A stretch of 64,000 bases of DNA from Clostridia bacterium (GTDB taxonomy: Bacteria > Bacillota > Clostridia > Peptostreptococcales > Acidaminobacteraceae). The DNA lies in contig JAFGVN010000024.1 of assembly GCA_016937975.1 (NCBI GenBank), positions 1-64,000 on the forward strand, in the 5' to 3' direction. This document shows positions 54,397-62,822 of this stretch, one piece after another; the first letter of the stretch is position 1, and each line of letters starts with the position of its first letter. The notes beneath the pieces are model-generated. The model was not told the origin of the DNA and did no database searches. It saw nothing but the letters and a program-made list of their open reading frames with translations. A program made the position numbers and the translations under genes.

Positions 54397-54585
54397 GAGT
54401 AAATCTCCTTAGTGTTCTATAAATATACCCTTATTATTGCGATTCAACCATTTTACAGGGATTGGGCTGGATAGATGCTTTTAGAATGATTCTGTCATGG
54501 GATAAGTTTAGAATTGTTTAATTCAAAATTTGACTACCATTTACGTTCTATTTTGCTAAGATGAAAATAAAGAGAAAGGATCTTT

Positions 54586-55107
54586 ATGTTTATAGAAAAG
54601 AATGACTTAATTATAAGAAATGCAACAGAAGAAGATGCTTGCCAACTGATGCAATGGTGGAATGATGGAAAGATTATGGCACATGCAGGTTATCCGAAGG
54701 GCTTAAATATTACAAAAGAAAAAATCGTATCAGACCTTGCAGAGGATTCAGACGATACGAGAAGACGATTGATTATTGAATATAAGAAACAGTCGATTGG
54801 AGAAATGTCTTATCGTAACTTAGGCCAAGGAAGTGTAGAAATAGGGATTAAAATATGTGTGGAAGTATTAAGAGAAAAGGGTTTAGGAACACAGATTCTT
54901 AAACTGTTCATTCAAGATTTATTTGAAACCTATCTCTATGAAAAAATTGTTTTGGATACAAACTTAGAAAATAAAAGAGCACAACATGTTTATGAAAAAT
55001 TAGGTTTTAAAAAAGTGAGAGTCAACTATAATGCTTTTAAAAATCAAATGGGAGAAGTTCAGTCATCTGTAGATTATGAATTATTAAAGGGTGAATGGCA
55101 TGTATGA
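54586..55107 (+). CDS. GNAT family N-acetyltransferase, RimJ/RimL-like
   Basis: 173 residues. IGIKICVEVLREKGLGTQIL holds the acetyl-CoA loop, and DTNLENKRAQHVYEKLGFKK the C-terminal signature. The fold is that of the GNAT_3 group, which acetylates protein N-termini or antibiotics. GAAAGGA precedes the ATG. It overlaps the next GNAT gene by 17 bases. Confidence 0.87.
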   Translation: MFIEKNDLIIRNATEEDACQLMQWWNDGKIMAHAGYPKGLNITKEKIVSDLAEDSDDTRRRLIIEYKKQSIGEMSYRNLGQGSVEIGIKICVEVLREKGLGTQILKLFIQDLFETYLYEKIVLDTNLENKRAQHVYEKLGFKKVRVNYNAFKNQMGEVQSSVDYELLKGEWHV

Positions 55108-55633
55108 TTTAGTTTTAGTAAAACCCAGTGAAGTCAGTCCTGAACAAATTAATGAATATATTAAATCTTTCTTGGAGAAGGGTGAAAATCACATAAACGG
55201 GACCAGCGGTTTATTGAGATATGATGATTTAAGTGAATGGTTAGATATGATTTCAAAAAAGGAAATCGACACAATTAATGATGAGATCACTGCCAGTACT
55301 TATTTCACTTTGAGAAAATCGGATCAAAAAATTATAGGATCTATTCAATTGCGTCATCATTTAGACGATGAACTAAAAGAGCATGGTGGACATATTGGCT
55401 ATGGGATTTCACCCCTTGAAAGAAATAAAGGGTATGGCAAGGAACAATTAAGACTGGTTTTGGAAAAAGCGAGTGAAAGAAAAATACCTAAGGTTTTAAT
55501 CACTTGTAGAAAAGATAATCAAGCATCTAAAAGAACAGCGATCAGTTGTGGCGGTGTGTTTCTTAAAGAAACTATTTACGAAGGTGTAGAACAGTTGCAT
55601 TTCATCATACAGTTAAGTGAATCCAAAAGATGA
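55091..55633 (+). CDS. GNAT family N-acetyltransferase
   Basis: 180 residues. HIGYGISPLERNKGYGKEQL contains the acetyl-CoA loop; CRKDNQASKRTAISCGGVFL is the C-terminal signature. Starts within the preceding GNAT gene (at 55091 or the ATG at 55100, with AAGGGTG upstream), so the two are coupled. The substrate is unknown. Confidence 0.87.
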   Translation: MNGMYDLVLVKPSEVSPEQINEYIKSFLEKGENHINGTSGLLRYDDLSEWLDMISKKEIDTINDEITASTYFTLRKSDQKIIGSIQLRHHLDDELKEHGGHIGYGISPLERNKGYGKEQLRLVLEKASERKIPKVLITCRKDNQASKRTAISCGGVFLKETIYEGVEQLHFIIQLSESKR

Positions 55634-55714
55634 TTTTTTTTGAGTGTTCGTTTCATTTTACACTTTTAGGGTATCAAAGTATTATGATACTGGCGTTCTT
55701 GAAAGGAGCATAAT

Positions 55715-56275
55715 ATGGAAATGATTTTAAAAGCGATTGAATATACGACAATACATCATCAAGGACAATATAGAAAAGGTTCTCAAAAGCCTTATGCCAT
55801 GCATCCCATTAGTGCTGCCATGGTCCTTCAAAGAGCTGGAATTAACAATGAACATGTCATCGTTGCAGCACTACTTCATGATTTGTTGGAGGATACGGAA
55901 GTTTCATATGATGATTTAACAGATGAATTTAATGAACATGTGGCAAGATTGGTAGCCTCTGTTTCTGAAGAAAAATATAAATGCTGGGAAGAAAGAAAAC
56001 AACATACCATTGATATGTTAAAAACTTGCAATTTAGAAACCAAACAAATTACTTTGGCAGATAAATACCATAATCTTTATACTGTCTATGAAGATATGAA
56101 GGTATTAGGGGATGAAGTATGGCATAGGTTCAGCCGACCATATGATCGACAAAAGTGGTATTATACCTCTATTTACGATGCTTTATCACAGGATGTTGAA
56201 ATCCGCAGACTAAACTTGTTTCAATCTTTTGGACAATTGATAGAAGCTGTTTTTAATGAAAATGAAAAGAATTGA
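55715..56275 (+). CDS. HD-domain phosphohydrolase, SpoT/MESH1-like
   Basis: 186 residues. The HD metal site is visible as AMHPISAAMVL, ALLHDLLEDTE and LADKYHNL, the pattern of the ppGpp hydrolase domain of SpoT and of the stand-alone MESH1-type enzymes. No synthetase or TGS domain is present. AAAGGAG precedes the ATG. The activity could be ppGpp or another nucleotide hydrolysis. Confidence 0.82.
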   Translation: MEMILKAIEYTTIHHQGQYRKGSQKPYAMHPISAAMVLQRAGINNEHVIVAALLHDLLEDTEVSYDDLTDEFNEHVARLVASVSEEKYKCWEERKQHTIDMLKTCNLETKQITLADKYHNLYTVYEDMKVLGDEVWHRFSRPYDRQKWYYTSIYDALSQDVEIRRLNLFQSFGQLIEAVFNENEKN

Positions 56276-56285
56276 AATCAATTGA

Positions 56286-56318
56286 GCAGAGTATGTCCTT
56301 GCACATACTCTGCTTTTT
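56286..56318 (+). terminator. Rho-independent terminator
   Basis: GCAGAGTATGT (56286-56296) pairs with ACATACTCTGC (56303-56313), followed by T5. Confidence 0.92.
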
Positions 56319-56347
56319 AGATTCTTGAGGTATTTTCCAAAGATGAA

Positions 56348-56388
56348 AGTTTTCATCCCTTGAAAAGATATTAGTTTTCATCCCTTGA
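56348..56388 (+). repeat. Two exact 16-bp direct repeats upstream of the riboswitch promoter
   Basis: AGTTTTCATCCCTTGA occurs at 56348-56363 and 56373-56388, spaced 25 bases start to start, ending two bases before the -35 element. They look like paired binding sites for a regulator. Confidence 0.75.
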
Positions 56389-56390
56389 GG

Positions 56391-56425
56391 TTGACAAGTG
56401 ATAGTTGTAGGGCTATACTACAACT
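56391..56425 (+). promoter_or_regulatory. Promoter of the c-di-GMP riboswitch transcript with an operator-like repeat
   Basis: TTGACA (56391-56396), a 17-base spacer and TATACT (56414-56419). The inverted repeat AGTTGTAG (56403-56410) with CTACAACT (56418-56425) straddles the -10 element and could be an operator. Confidence 0.75.
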
Positions 56426-56433
56426 AACCGATA

Positions 56434-56515
56434 CTCTAATGAAACGGCAAACTTATCGTAAGGTAAGGACGCAAAGCTAAAGGGTCTTAATGAGACAGCC
56501 AGTTACCAAATGGGG
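56434..56515 (+). promoter_or_regulatory. c-di-GMP-I riboswitch aptamer (GEMM-I)
   Basis: The conserved pieces of the class I aptamer appear in order: ACGGCAAAC, a short hairpin, GGACGCAAAGC, a second hairpin GTCTTAATGAGAC and AGCCAGTTACC. It is the only such aptamer in the window. It lies just past a strong promoter and ahead of an attenuator. Confidence 0.85.
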
Positions 56516-56522
56516 TTTTTTT

Positions 56523-56666
56523 AGTGGAGATTTAGAGTCGGAAAACTTTAGAGTTGCTCCACTATTAAAAGGATATTAATCCGTTGCGGTTCATTGGTAG
56601 ACAGCTAAAGGAAAGATTACTTTCCTTAATTGAAAGGAAAGATGACGATCTTTCCTTTTTTTTTTT
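56523..56666 (+). promoter_or_regulatory. Expression platform: alternative hairpins and terminator
   Basis: AAGGAAAG-ATTA-CTTTCCTT forms one hairpin near 56608-56627. AAAGGAAAGAT-GACG-ATCTTTCCTTT with T11 forms the terminator (about 56633-56666). The 3' arm of the first can pair with the 5' arm of the second, giving an antiterminator. A further stem, TAGTGGAG with CTCCACTA (about 56522-56564), lies between aptamer and switch. The sense of control, on or off, cannot be told by eye. Confidence 0.7.
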
Positions 56667-56712
56667 GCAAATGATGTATTTAAATATGAAATATGGGTAA
56701 ATAATGGATTGT

Positions 56713-56773
56713 TTTGGACTACTCCAAAATACGGTTTTGGTACTTTATTGAATAGTCCAAATAATGCTATAAT
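56713..56773 (+). promoter_or_regulatory. Nested inverted repeats and -10 element ahead of the MocR-like gene
   Basis: TTTGGACTA (56713-56721) is an exact inverted match of TAGTCCAAA (56753-56761). Inside, CCAAAA (56724-56729) matches TTTTGG (56735-56740). TATAAT at 56768-56773 follows. This is a likely autoregulatory operator and a second promoter independent of the riboswitch. Confidence 0.6.
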
Positions 56774-56809
56774 TTTTTTGAATATTTCAATAATTTAAGG
56801 GGTTAAGTT

Positions 56810-58303
56810 ATGAATATAGAAATTAACAGAGAAAGTAAAACACATGTATATCTTCAAGTGATGCATGCCATTAAGAATGCCATTATTAAAAATGAAGTCG
56901 TTTCAGGGTATAAGCTGCCACCAGAAAGAAAATTGGCGGATACTTTAGGCGTCCACAGAAACACCATTATTAAAGCATATAAAATGCTTGTAGATGAAGG
57001 TTATGTGGCAATATCCAAACAACCTAAAGGCTACTTTGTTTCTTATGGTGCAAGTCACAATCCTTTAAAAGGACATTACCTTTCTGCACATTTTCAACCC
57101 TTTGAATATATCGTTAAAGATGAATTCTTACATATGAATGCGTTGTTTAGTCGTTTGTTTCATACTTCCATTTCAAAGAAGATGATTTCATTTGCAACAG
57201 CTATGCCTTCATCATCTATGTATCCCATTCAAATTCTAAATCATCTCACTCAAGCTCTTCTTGAAAATAATAATAATGAGATCTATGGGTACAGTCACCC
57301 CCAAGGTGACTTAGGTCTTAGAGAAGCCATCTCCAAATATCTTGAAAAACAACATATTCTTACGTCACCATCAGAAATCACCATTTGTTCTGAAACCTAT
57401 CAGGCTATGGATTATCTTGTGAAATTAGTCGTTTCCCATGGTGAAACTGTCATATTGGAAGAACCTGTTAATCCTGATTTGTTTGATTTGTTGACCTTGT
57501 TGGGCGCAAAGGTCGTGACAATACCCCTCGATCATGATGGGATGATTGTAAACTGCTTAGAAAATTTGATTCTGAAATATAAACCTAAATTTATTTTAAC
57601 CATACCAACTTTTCATAATCCTTCCATGACGATTTTATCTCTAGATCGAAGAAGGGAATTACTGAAATTATCTTATCAGTATAATGTACCTATTGTAGAA
57701 ATCAATCATGATTCGAGCCTTCGTTATTCAGGAGATGCTGTACCTTCATTGAAATCAATGGATACAATGGGTACTGTGATCTACATTGATTCCTTTATTT
57801 TTAAAATAGCACCAGGCATCAAAGTGGCATATTTGGTTTCTTCCAAAAGCATTGCTAAAAAACTAAGTAAAATGGTTGAAATCAACCAAATCTTTTTTAA
57901 TACACTCACACAGAAAATCATAGCGAAGTACTTGAATGATCATTACATATATGCCCATGAAAAGGTTCTGAGGGATTTCTATTATGAGAAACAACAATTA
58001 ACAGCCCTTTATTTAAAAACATTATGTCAAGACTATTTGGACTTTACGATACCCAATGGCGGTGTGAGTATTTGGTGCAAACTAAAAGTTAAAGTGAACC
58101 AGGACATACTCTTGTTAAAGGCCGAAGAAAGTGGGATTTCTTTTGCACCAGGACATTTGTTTTATCCTTATGGCAATGAAGGAGATGATTATTTGAGAAT
58201 CAGTTATAGTGTCTGTACAGAAAATGAAATCAAAACTGGCATTGAGAAATTGAGTCAAGTGTTCAAATCTGTTTTGGAAAGAGGAGAAAATCATGAGCAT
58301 TAA
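56810..58303 (+). CDS. MocR-type GntR regulator with degenerate aminotransferase domain
   Basis: 497 residues: a GntR winged helix-turn-helix (about 10-75, LPPERKLADTLGVHRNTIIK) and a class I aminotransferase-like domain. Two PLP-binding positions look changed. The YIGTFSK-type motif reads YIDSFIFK (325-332), placing Phe331 where the Schiff-base Lys is expected, with a Lys one residue later. The usual EDDYD reads EINHD (297-301), putting Asn299 at the ring-nitrogen Asp. It may therefore not bind PLP. GGGG precedes the ATG. It overlaps the LD-carboxypeptidase gene by 11 bases. Confidence 0.85.
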   Translation: MNIEINRESKTHVYLQVMHAIKNAIIKNEVVSGYKLPPERKLADTLGVHRNTIIKAYKMLVDEGYVAISKQPKGYFVSYGASHNPLKGHYLSAHFQPFEYIVKDEFLHMNALFSRLFHTSISKKMISFATAMPSSSMYPIQILNHLTQALLENNNNEIYGYSHPQGDLGLREAISKYLEKQHILTSPSEITICSETYQAMDYLVKLVVSHGETVILEEPVNPDLFDLLTLLGAKVVTIPLDHDGMIVNCLENLILKYKPKFILTIPTFHNPSMTILSLDRRRELLKLSYQYNVPIVEINHDSSLRYSGDAVPSLKSMDTMGTVIYIDSFIFKIAPGIKVAYLVSSKSIAKKLSKMVEINQIFFNTLTQKIIAKYLNDHYIYAHEKVLRDFYYEKQQLTALYLKTLCQDYLDFTIPNGGVSIWCKLKVKVNQDILLLKAEESGISFAPGHLFYPYGNEGDDYLRISYSVCTENEIKTGIEKLSQVFKSVLERGENHEH

Positions 58304-59243
58304 AGCAAAAGCATTAAAAAAGGGTGATACCATCGGGATTATTTCTCTTTCCAGTGGTATTTGGGAAAGAAGTGAATTGGAGCTCAGTGTAAAGGCTTTA
58401 GAAGGAATGGGCTACAAAGTAAAGTTGGGGAAACATGTTTTAAAGACAAATTATTATATGGCAGGCACCGATAAAGAACGTCTGGAAGATTTAGTATGGG
58501 CCTTTGAAGATCCAGAGGTTGACGCAATCTTTGTCAGTCAAGGTGGGTATGGTTCTGCAAGACTCTTACCCTATATTGATTTTGAAATCATAAAAAATAA
58601 TCCGAAAATTTTTATTGGCTATAGTGATGTAACCACCTTACATCTTGCTATTTTAAAGGAAACCGGTTTGATTACCTTCCATGGTCCAAGTGCCTTGAGT
58701 TTTGGTACGGAAGATATGACAGCATATCGATTCGATCATTTGATGAAGGCCATAGAAGAATTGGAACCTATTGGTGAAATAAAAATGAATAATCCTTTTA
58801 AACATTTAGTGAAAATGAATCCATCTGTTGTAGAAGGTGAGATTGTAGGTGGCAATCTTTCTATGATTTGTGCATCTTTAGGAACACCTTGGGAAATTGA
58901 CACAAAAGACAAAATTCTCTTTATTGAGGATCTTGACATGGAACCTTGGGTTATGGACCATATGCTTACCCATTTAAAAAATGCAGGTAAGCTTGATGAT
59001 ATGGCTGGCATTGTTGTTGGAGAGTGTAAAGGATGTGAACCTTTTACACATCATCCAGGATTTCCAAATCAATGTAGTCTGGAGACTGTTTTATATGACC
59101 TATTGGAACCTTTTAAAAAACCTGTGTTATATGGACTTCCTCTGGGACATACGCCTGATTTGGCAACAATTCCTTTAGGGGTAAAAGGACGTCTGGACAG
59201 CATCAATGGTATTTTTGAAATATTGGGAAGCGGCGTATTATAG
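58293..59243 (+). CDS. ldcA: LD-carboxypeptidase (S66 family, LdcA-like)
   Basis: 316 residues with the S66 catalytic triad: Ser111 in GYSDVTTLHLA, Glu212 in FIEDLDMEPW and His286 in GLPLGHTPD. It removes the terminal D-Ala from murein tetrapeptides in the cytoplasm, or cleaves similar peptides, so that the peptide can be recycled. It is coupled to the MocR-like regulator and followed eight bases later by a peptide transporter, which fits murein-peptide recycling. Confidence 0.9.
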   Translation: MSIKAKALKKGDTIGIISLSSGIWERSELELSVKALEGMGYKVKLGKHVLKTNYYMAGTDKERLEDLVWAFEDPEVDAIFVSQGGYGSARLLPYIDFEIIKNNPKIFIGYSDVTTLHLAILKETGLITFHGPSALSFGTEDMTAYRFDHLMKAIEELEPIGEIKMNNPFKHLVKMNPSVVEGEIVGGNLSMICASLGTPWEIDTKDKILFIEDLDMEPWVMDHMLTHLKNAGKLDDMAGIVVGECKGCEPFTHHPGFPNQCSLETVLYDLLEPFKKPVLYGLPLGHTPDLATIPLGVKGRLDSINGIFEILGSGVL

Positions 59244-59251
59244 GAGGGGTT

Positions 59252-60991
59252 ATGTTTAGAAAGTTGAGTTTATTTATTTTAATGTTGTTACTCGTAATGA
59301 ACAGCATGTTGGCTTTTGGCGAATCAGAAGACACCATTTTAAAAATAGGTGTCAAACAAGAACCGGATTCTTTGAATCCAATGGTAGCTTGGGAAAATGC
59401 ATCTTACGAAATCTTTATGTTAACTTATGATGCTTTGACTCAAATTGATCGAGAAATGAATGTGGTACCATCATTGGCAACATCCTGGGAATTGTCAGAG
59501 GACCAGTTGACTTGGACTTTTCATTTAAGAGAAGATGTGAAGTGGCATGATGGTGAAAAATTTACAGCAAATGACGTTAAATTCACTTATGAGTTTATTC
59601 AAGAAACTGAAATGGGCTTGTATTATGGTGCAATTGCAGATATTACAACCATTGATGTAGTGGATGACTATACCATCAAGTTTACAAGTGATTTACCGAA
59701 AGCGAATATGTTGCAAAATGTAACACCAATTCTACCGGAACATATTTGGAGCCAATATGATGCAGATTCAGTAATGGATTTTGAAAATGAAGAAATGATT
59801 GGTACGGGTCCATATAAATTTGTTGAATGGCAACGCAGTCAACAAGTTGTTTTTGAAAGAAATGAAGATTATTTTGGCAATGTACCTCAAGTCAGTCATT
59901 TAATTTATGTTATTTATGCAAACAATGATACCATGGTTCAATCCCTTGAGAATGGCGAAATAGAAATTGCTTTGGGTTTGGATTCTGTGGATATTAAAGG
60001 TGCATTGAAGAATGAGAATATTAAAGCTTATACCTTTATGGAAAATGGTTTTACACAAATGGGATTTAACTCATCAGAGCCTTCTGATGCTTTTAATCCT
60101 TTGATTCAAAACAAAGTCGTAAGACATGCTATTGATTATGCAATGGACAAGCAAAAAATTGTAGATCTTGTTTTTGACAGTTCTGCAGAACCTGGCTCTA
60201 CAATGATTCCACCATCACAAAAGATTTGGCATTATGAACCACAGGGTGATGAATTGAGAACTTATAATCCTTCAAAAGCCATAGAGCTTTTGGAAAGTGA
60301 AGGTTTTACGATTATCGATTCAGAAGGTTACAGAAGCAATGCATCAGGAGAAAAATTAGAGTTCTTGCTTTTATCAAGAAGTGATAACACTTCAGAAGTG
60401 AAAGTTGGTCAAATGATTCAAAGTTATTTAAAGGATGTTGGTATTCAATTAAATATTGATGTTGTGGATGATGGTGTTTTATATGATCGAACCATGATCA
60501 ATTTAGATTATGATATGTTTATTTGGGGTTGGGGCGGCGATATTGATCCTGCAGTCTTGTTAAACATCTTAACCACTTCAAACTTAGACAACTTAAATGA
60601 TGTTTTCTATTCCAATCCTGATTACGATGCCATCATTGAATTACAAGGTTCAGAAATGAATTTGGATGCGAGAATTGAACTGGTGAAAGAAGCGCAAAGG
60701 CTCTTATATGATGAACTTCCATACGATATTTTATATTATGAACAAGACAATCAACTCGTCAGATCGGATTTAGTATCAGGTATTGTACCAGCTGTTAATG
60801 GCTCTGTATTTTATACTTTTACCAACGCCAACTATTTGGATGCTGAATTGGTAAAAGGAGATGAAAGCCAATCGAGTGTTTTAATGCTAGCTGCAGTTGG
60901 CGTTGTCATTTTATTATCTGCTGTCATTTGGTTCATGAAAAATAAAAAAAGCAGTAAAAAATCAGAAAATGCCCAAAAACAGGAATGGTGA
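59252..60991 (+). CDS. Peptide ABC transporter binding protein with C-terminal membrane anchor
   Basis: 579 residues of the SBP_bac_5 (DppA/OppA) family (KIGVKQEPDSLNPMV, WHDGEKFTANDVKFTYEF, GTGPYKFVEW). The signal peptide ends in NSMLAFGES with no lipobox Cys. Instead a C-terminal helix (VLMLAAVGVVILLSAVIWF, about 552-570) followed by KNKKSSKKS anchors it. That is unusual for a Firmicute, where lipoproteins are the rule. AGGAGG precedes the ATG, and permease genes follow directly. Confidence 0.92.
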   Translation: MFRKLSLFILMLLLVMNSMLAFGESEDTILKIGVKQEPDSLNPMVAWENASYEIFMLTYDALTQIDREMNVVPSLATSWELSEDQLTWTFHLREDVKWHDGEKFTANDVKFTYEFIQETEMGLYYGAIADITTIDVVDDYTIKFTSDLPKANMLQNVTPILPEHIWSQYDADSVMDFENEEMIGTGPYKFVEWQRSQQVVFERNEDYFGNVPQVSHLIYVIYANNDTMVQSLENGEIEIALGLDSVDIKGALKNENIKAYTFMENGFTQMGFNSSEPSDAFNPLIQNKVVRHAIDYAMDKQKIVDLVFDSSAEPGSTMIPPSQKIWHYEPQGDELRTYNPSKAIELLESEGFTIIDSEGYRSNASGEKLEFLLLSRSDNTSEVKVGQMIQSYLKDVGIQLNIDVVDDGVLYDRTMINLDYDMFIWGWGGDIDPAVLLNILTTSNLDNLNDVFYSNPDYDAIIELQGSEMNLDARIELVKEAQRLLYDELPYDILYYEQDNQLVRSDLVSGIVPAVNGSVFYTFTNANYLDAELVKGDESQSSVLMLAAVGVVILLSAVIWFMKNKKSSKKSENAQKQEW

Positions 60992-60995
60992 TTAA

Positions 60996-61964
60996 ATGTC
61001 CAGGAAATATCTATTAAGAAAAGTATTTTATGCAATTCTCACTTTGTTTGGTGTCTTGGTGATTAATTTCTTTTTATTTAGAATTATGCCAGGTGACCCA
61101 ATCAGTATGTTGGTTAGAAATCCAAATGCCAATTTAGAAACTGTAGCACGAATGAAGGCTCAGTTTGGATTGGATGAACCTGTATACATTCAGTTTTTTA
61201 CCTATATGAGTAATTTGTTTCAAGGTGATTTTGGGACTTCCTTTCATTACAATCGTCCAGTGCTTAGTGTGATTGGAGAACGGGTTTTTGCTACCGTTCT
61301 CCTTGTAGGTACCGCAGAGTTTTTTGCCATCATCATCGGTGTCTTTCTTGGCATTATTGCTGCACATAGAAGAGGCAGTAAAGTAGACGTGATGTCGTTG
61401 AGTTTCTCTTTAGTGACTTACGCAATGCCCTCATTTTGGTTAGGTATTTTATTGATTGCTTTCTTTAGTGGGTTTTTAAGTATATTGCCTACTTCAGGTA
61501 TGACTTCTCCTGCTTTGTTCTTTGCAACGGGATTTGAAAGGTTTTTTGATATTTCAAAGCATTTGATTTTACCTGCTTTGACCCTTGCACTGGTACTAAT
61601 AGGTGAATACATGCTGGTCATGAGAAGTTCATTAATTGAAGTATTGACAGAGGACTATATTACAACTGCTCGTGCAAAAGGTTTTGATGAAAAAACAGTT
61701 TTACGTAAGCATGCTTTGCCAAATGCTATGATTCCTATGGTTACAATAGTAGCTATGAGTATAGGTTTTGTTATTACAGGTGCTTTACAAGTGGAAACAG
61801 TCTTTTCGTGGCCAGGCTTGGGTAGACTCATGTATGATGCTTTACAGGATCGTGATTATCCATTGTTGCAAGGGATTTTCTATATTAGCAGTATCTGTAT
61901 CATAGGTGCCAATTTAATCTCTGATATTTTGTATGGCTATTTAGATCCTAGAGTAAAGGAATAA
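60996..61964 (+). CDS. dppB: Dipeptide/oligopeptide ABC permease DppB-like
   Basis: 322 residues with six membrane helices, the DppB N-terminus (LFRIMPGDPISMLV), and an EAA loop (TTARAKGFDEKTVLRKHALPNA). It forms the channel with the DppC-like protein. It starts four bases after the binding-protein stop. Confidence 0.94.
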   Translation: MSRKYLLRKVFYAILTLFGVLVINFFLFRIMPGDPISMLVRNPNANLETVARMKAQFGLDEPVYIQFFTYMSNLFQGDFGTSFHYNRPVLSVIGERVFATVLLVGTAEFFAIIIGVFLGIIAAHRRGSKVDVMSLSFSLVTYAMPSFWLGILLIAFFSGFLSILPTSGMTSPALFFATGFERFFDISKHLILPALTLALVLIGEYMLVMRSSLIEVLTEDYITTARAKGFDEKTVLRKHALPNAMIPMVTIVAMSIGFVITGALQVETVFSWPGLGRLMYDALQDRDYPLLQGIFYISSICIIGANLISDILYGYLDPRVKE

Positions 61965-61968
61965 CAAG

Positions 61969-62817
61969 ATGAAAAAGAATTCGTTTATAAAACTTTTTAT
62001 AAAAAATAAAATGGGTCGAATAGGCATGATCATCTTTATGATTTTTGTAATGGTTGCGTTGGTTGGACCTGTAATTGTACAATACGATCCTCAAGATTTT
62101 GGGGAAAAAGAAGATGTGCTTCAACCACCATCCTTAACACATTTCTTAGGTACAGACGATTTGGGAAGAGATGTCTTTAAAGCCATAGTGGCTGGTAGTC
62201 GAGTGTCACTTATCGTTGGTATTATGGCCACGCTAATATCAATGGTTATTGGGACTTCTCTTGGTATTACATCGGGATATTTTGGTGGAAGAATAGATGA
62301 TTTTTTAATGCGGCTGACGGATATTTTTCTTGTATTGCCATGGCTGCCACTGATGTTGGTTTTGGCAGCCTTGTTAGGAGCCAGTATTTGGAACATCATC
62401 TTGGTTATTGGCGTTACAGGTTGGGCTGGCACGGCAAGAATTGTAAGAGCACAAACCTTAACAGAGAAAGAACGACAATATATTGAAAGAGCCAAGTCCA
62501 TAGGCGCTTCACATTTTCATATCATAAAGCATCATATTTTCCCCAATGTATTTCCTTTGATCTTCGCAAATACAATTTTAGTTACAGCAGTTTCCATTTT
62601 GTCTGAGACCACTTTAAGCTTCTTAGGTATGGGGGATGTCTCTAAACCAAGTTGGGGTACAACCCTTCATTTTGCCTTTGAATCTGGTGCATTAAGCAAC
62701 AAGGCCTATTGGTATTTTGTACCTCCCGGGTTATGCGTATTGTTACTTGTTTTATCCTTTACACTGATGGGTTTTGCACTAGATGAAATTGTAAACCCTA
62801 AATTACGCGAGCGTTAG
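61969..62817 (+). CDS. dppC: Dipeptide/oligopeptide ABC permease DppC-like
   Basis: 282 residues with six membrane helices; LGTDDLGRDVF is the DppC/OppC hallmark and ERAKSIGASHFHIIKHHIFPN the EAA loop. It lies four bases after the DppB-like gene. Confidence 0.94.
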   Translation: MKKNSFIKLFIKNKMGRIGMIIFMIFVMVALVGPVIVQYDPQDFGEKEDVLQPPSLTHFLGTDDLGRDVFKAIVAGSRVSLIVGIMATLISMVIGTSLGITSGYFGGRIDDFLMRLTDIFLVLPWLPLMLVLAALLGASIWNIILVIGVTGWAGTARIVRAQTLTEKERQYIERAKSIGASHFHIIKHHIFPNVFPLIFANTILVTAVSILSETTLSFLGMGDVSKPSWGTTLHFAFESGALSNKAYWYFVPPGLCVLLLVLSFTLMGFALDEIVNPKLRER

Positions 62818-62822
62818 GAGGC

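Noticed and set aside
56585-56612. Second c-di-GMP aptamer (GACAGCTAAAGG echo).
   Set aside because: The GGCAAAC and GACGCAAAGC core pieces are missing.
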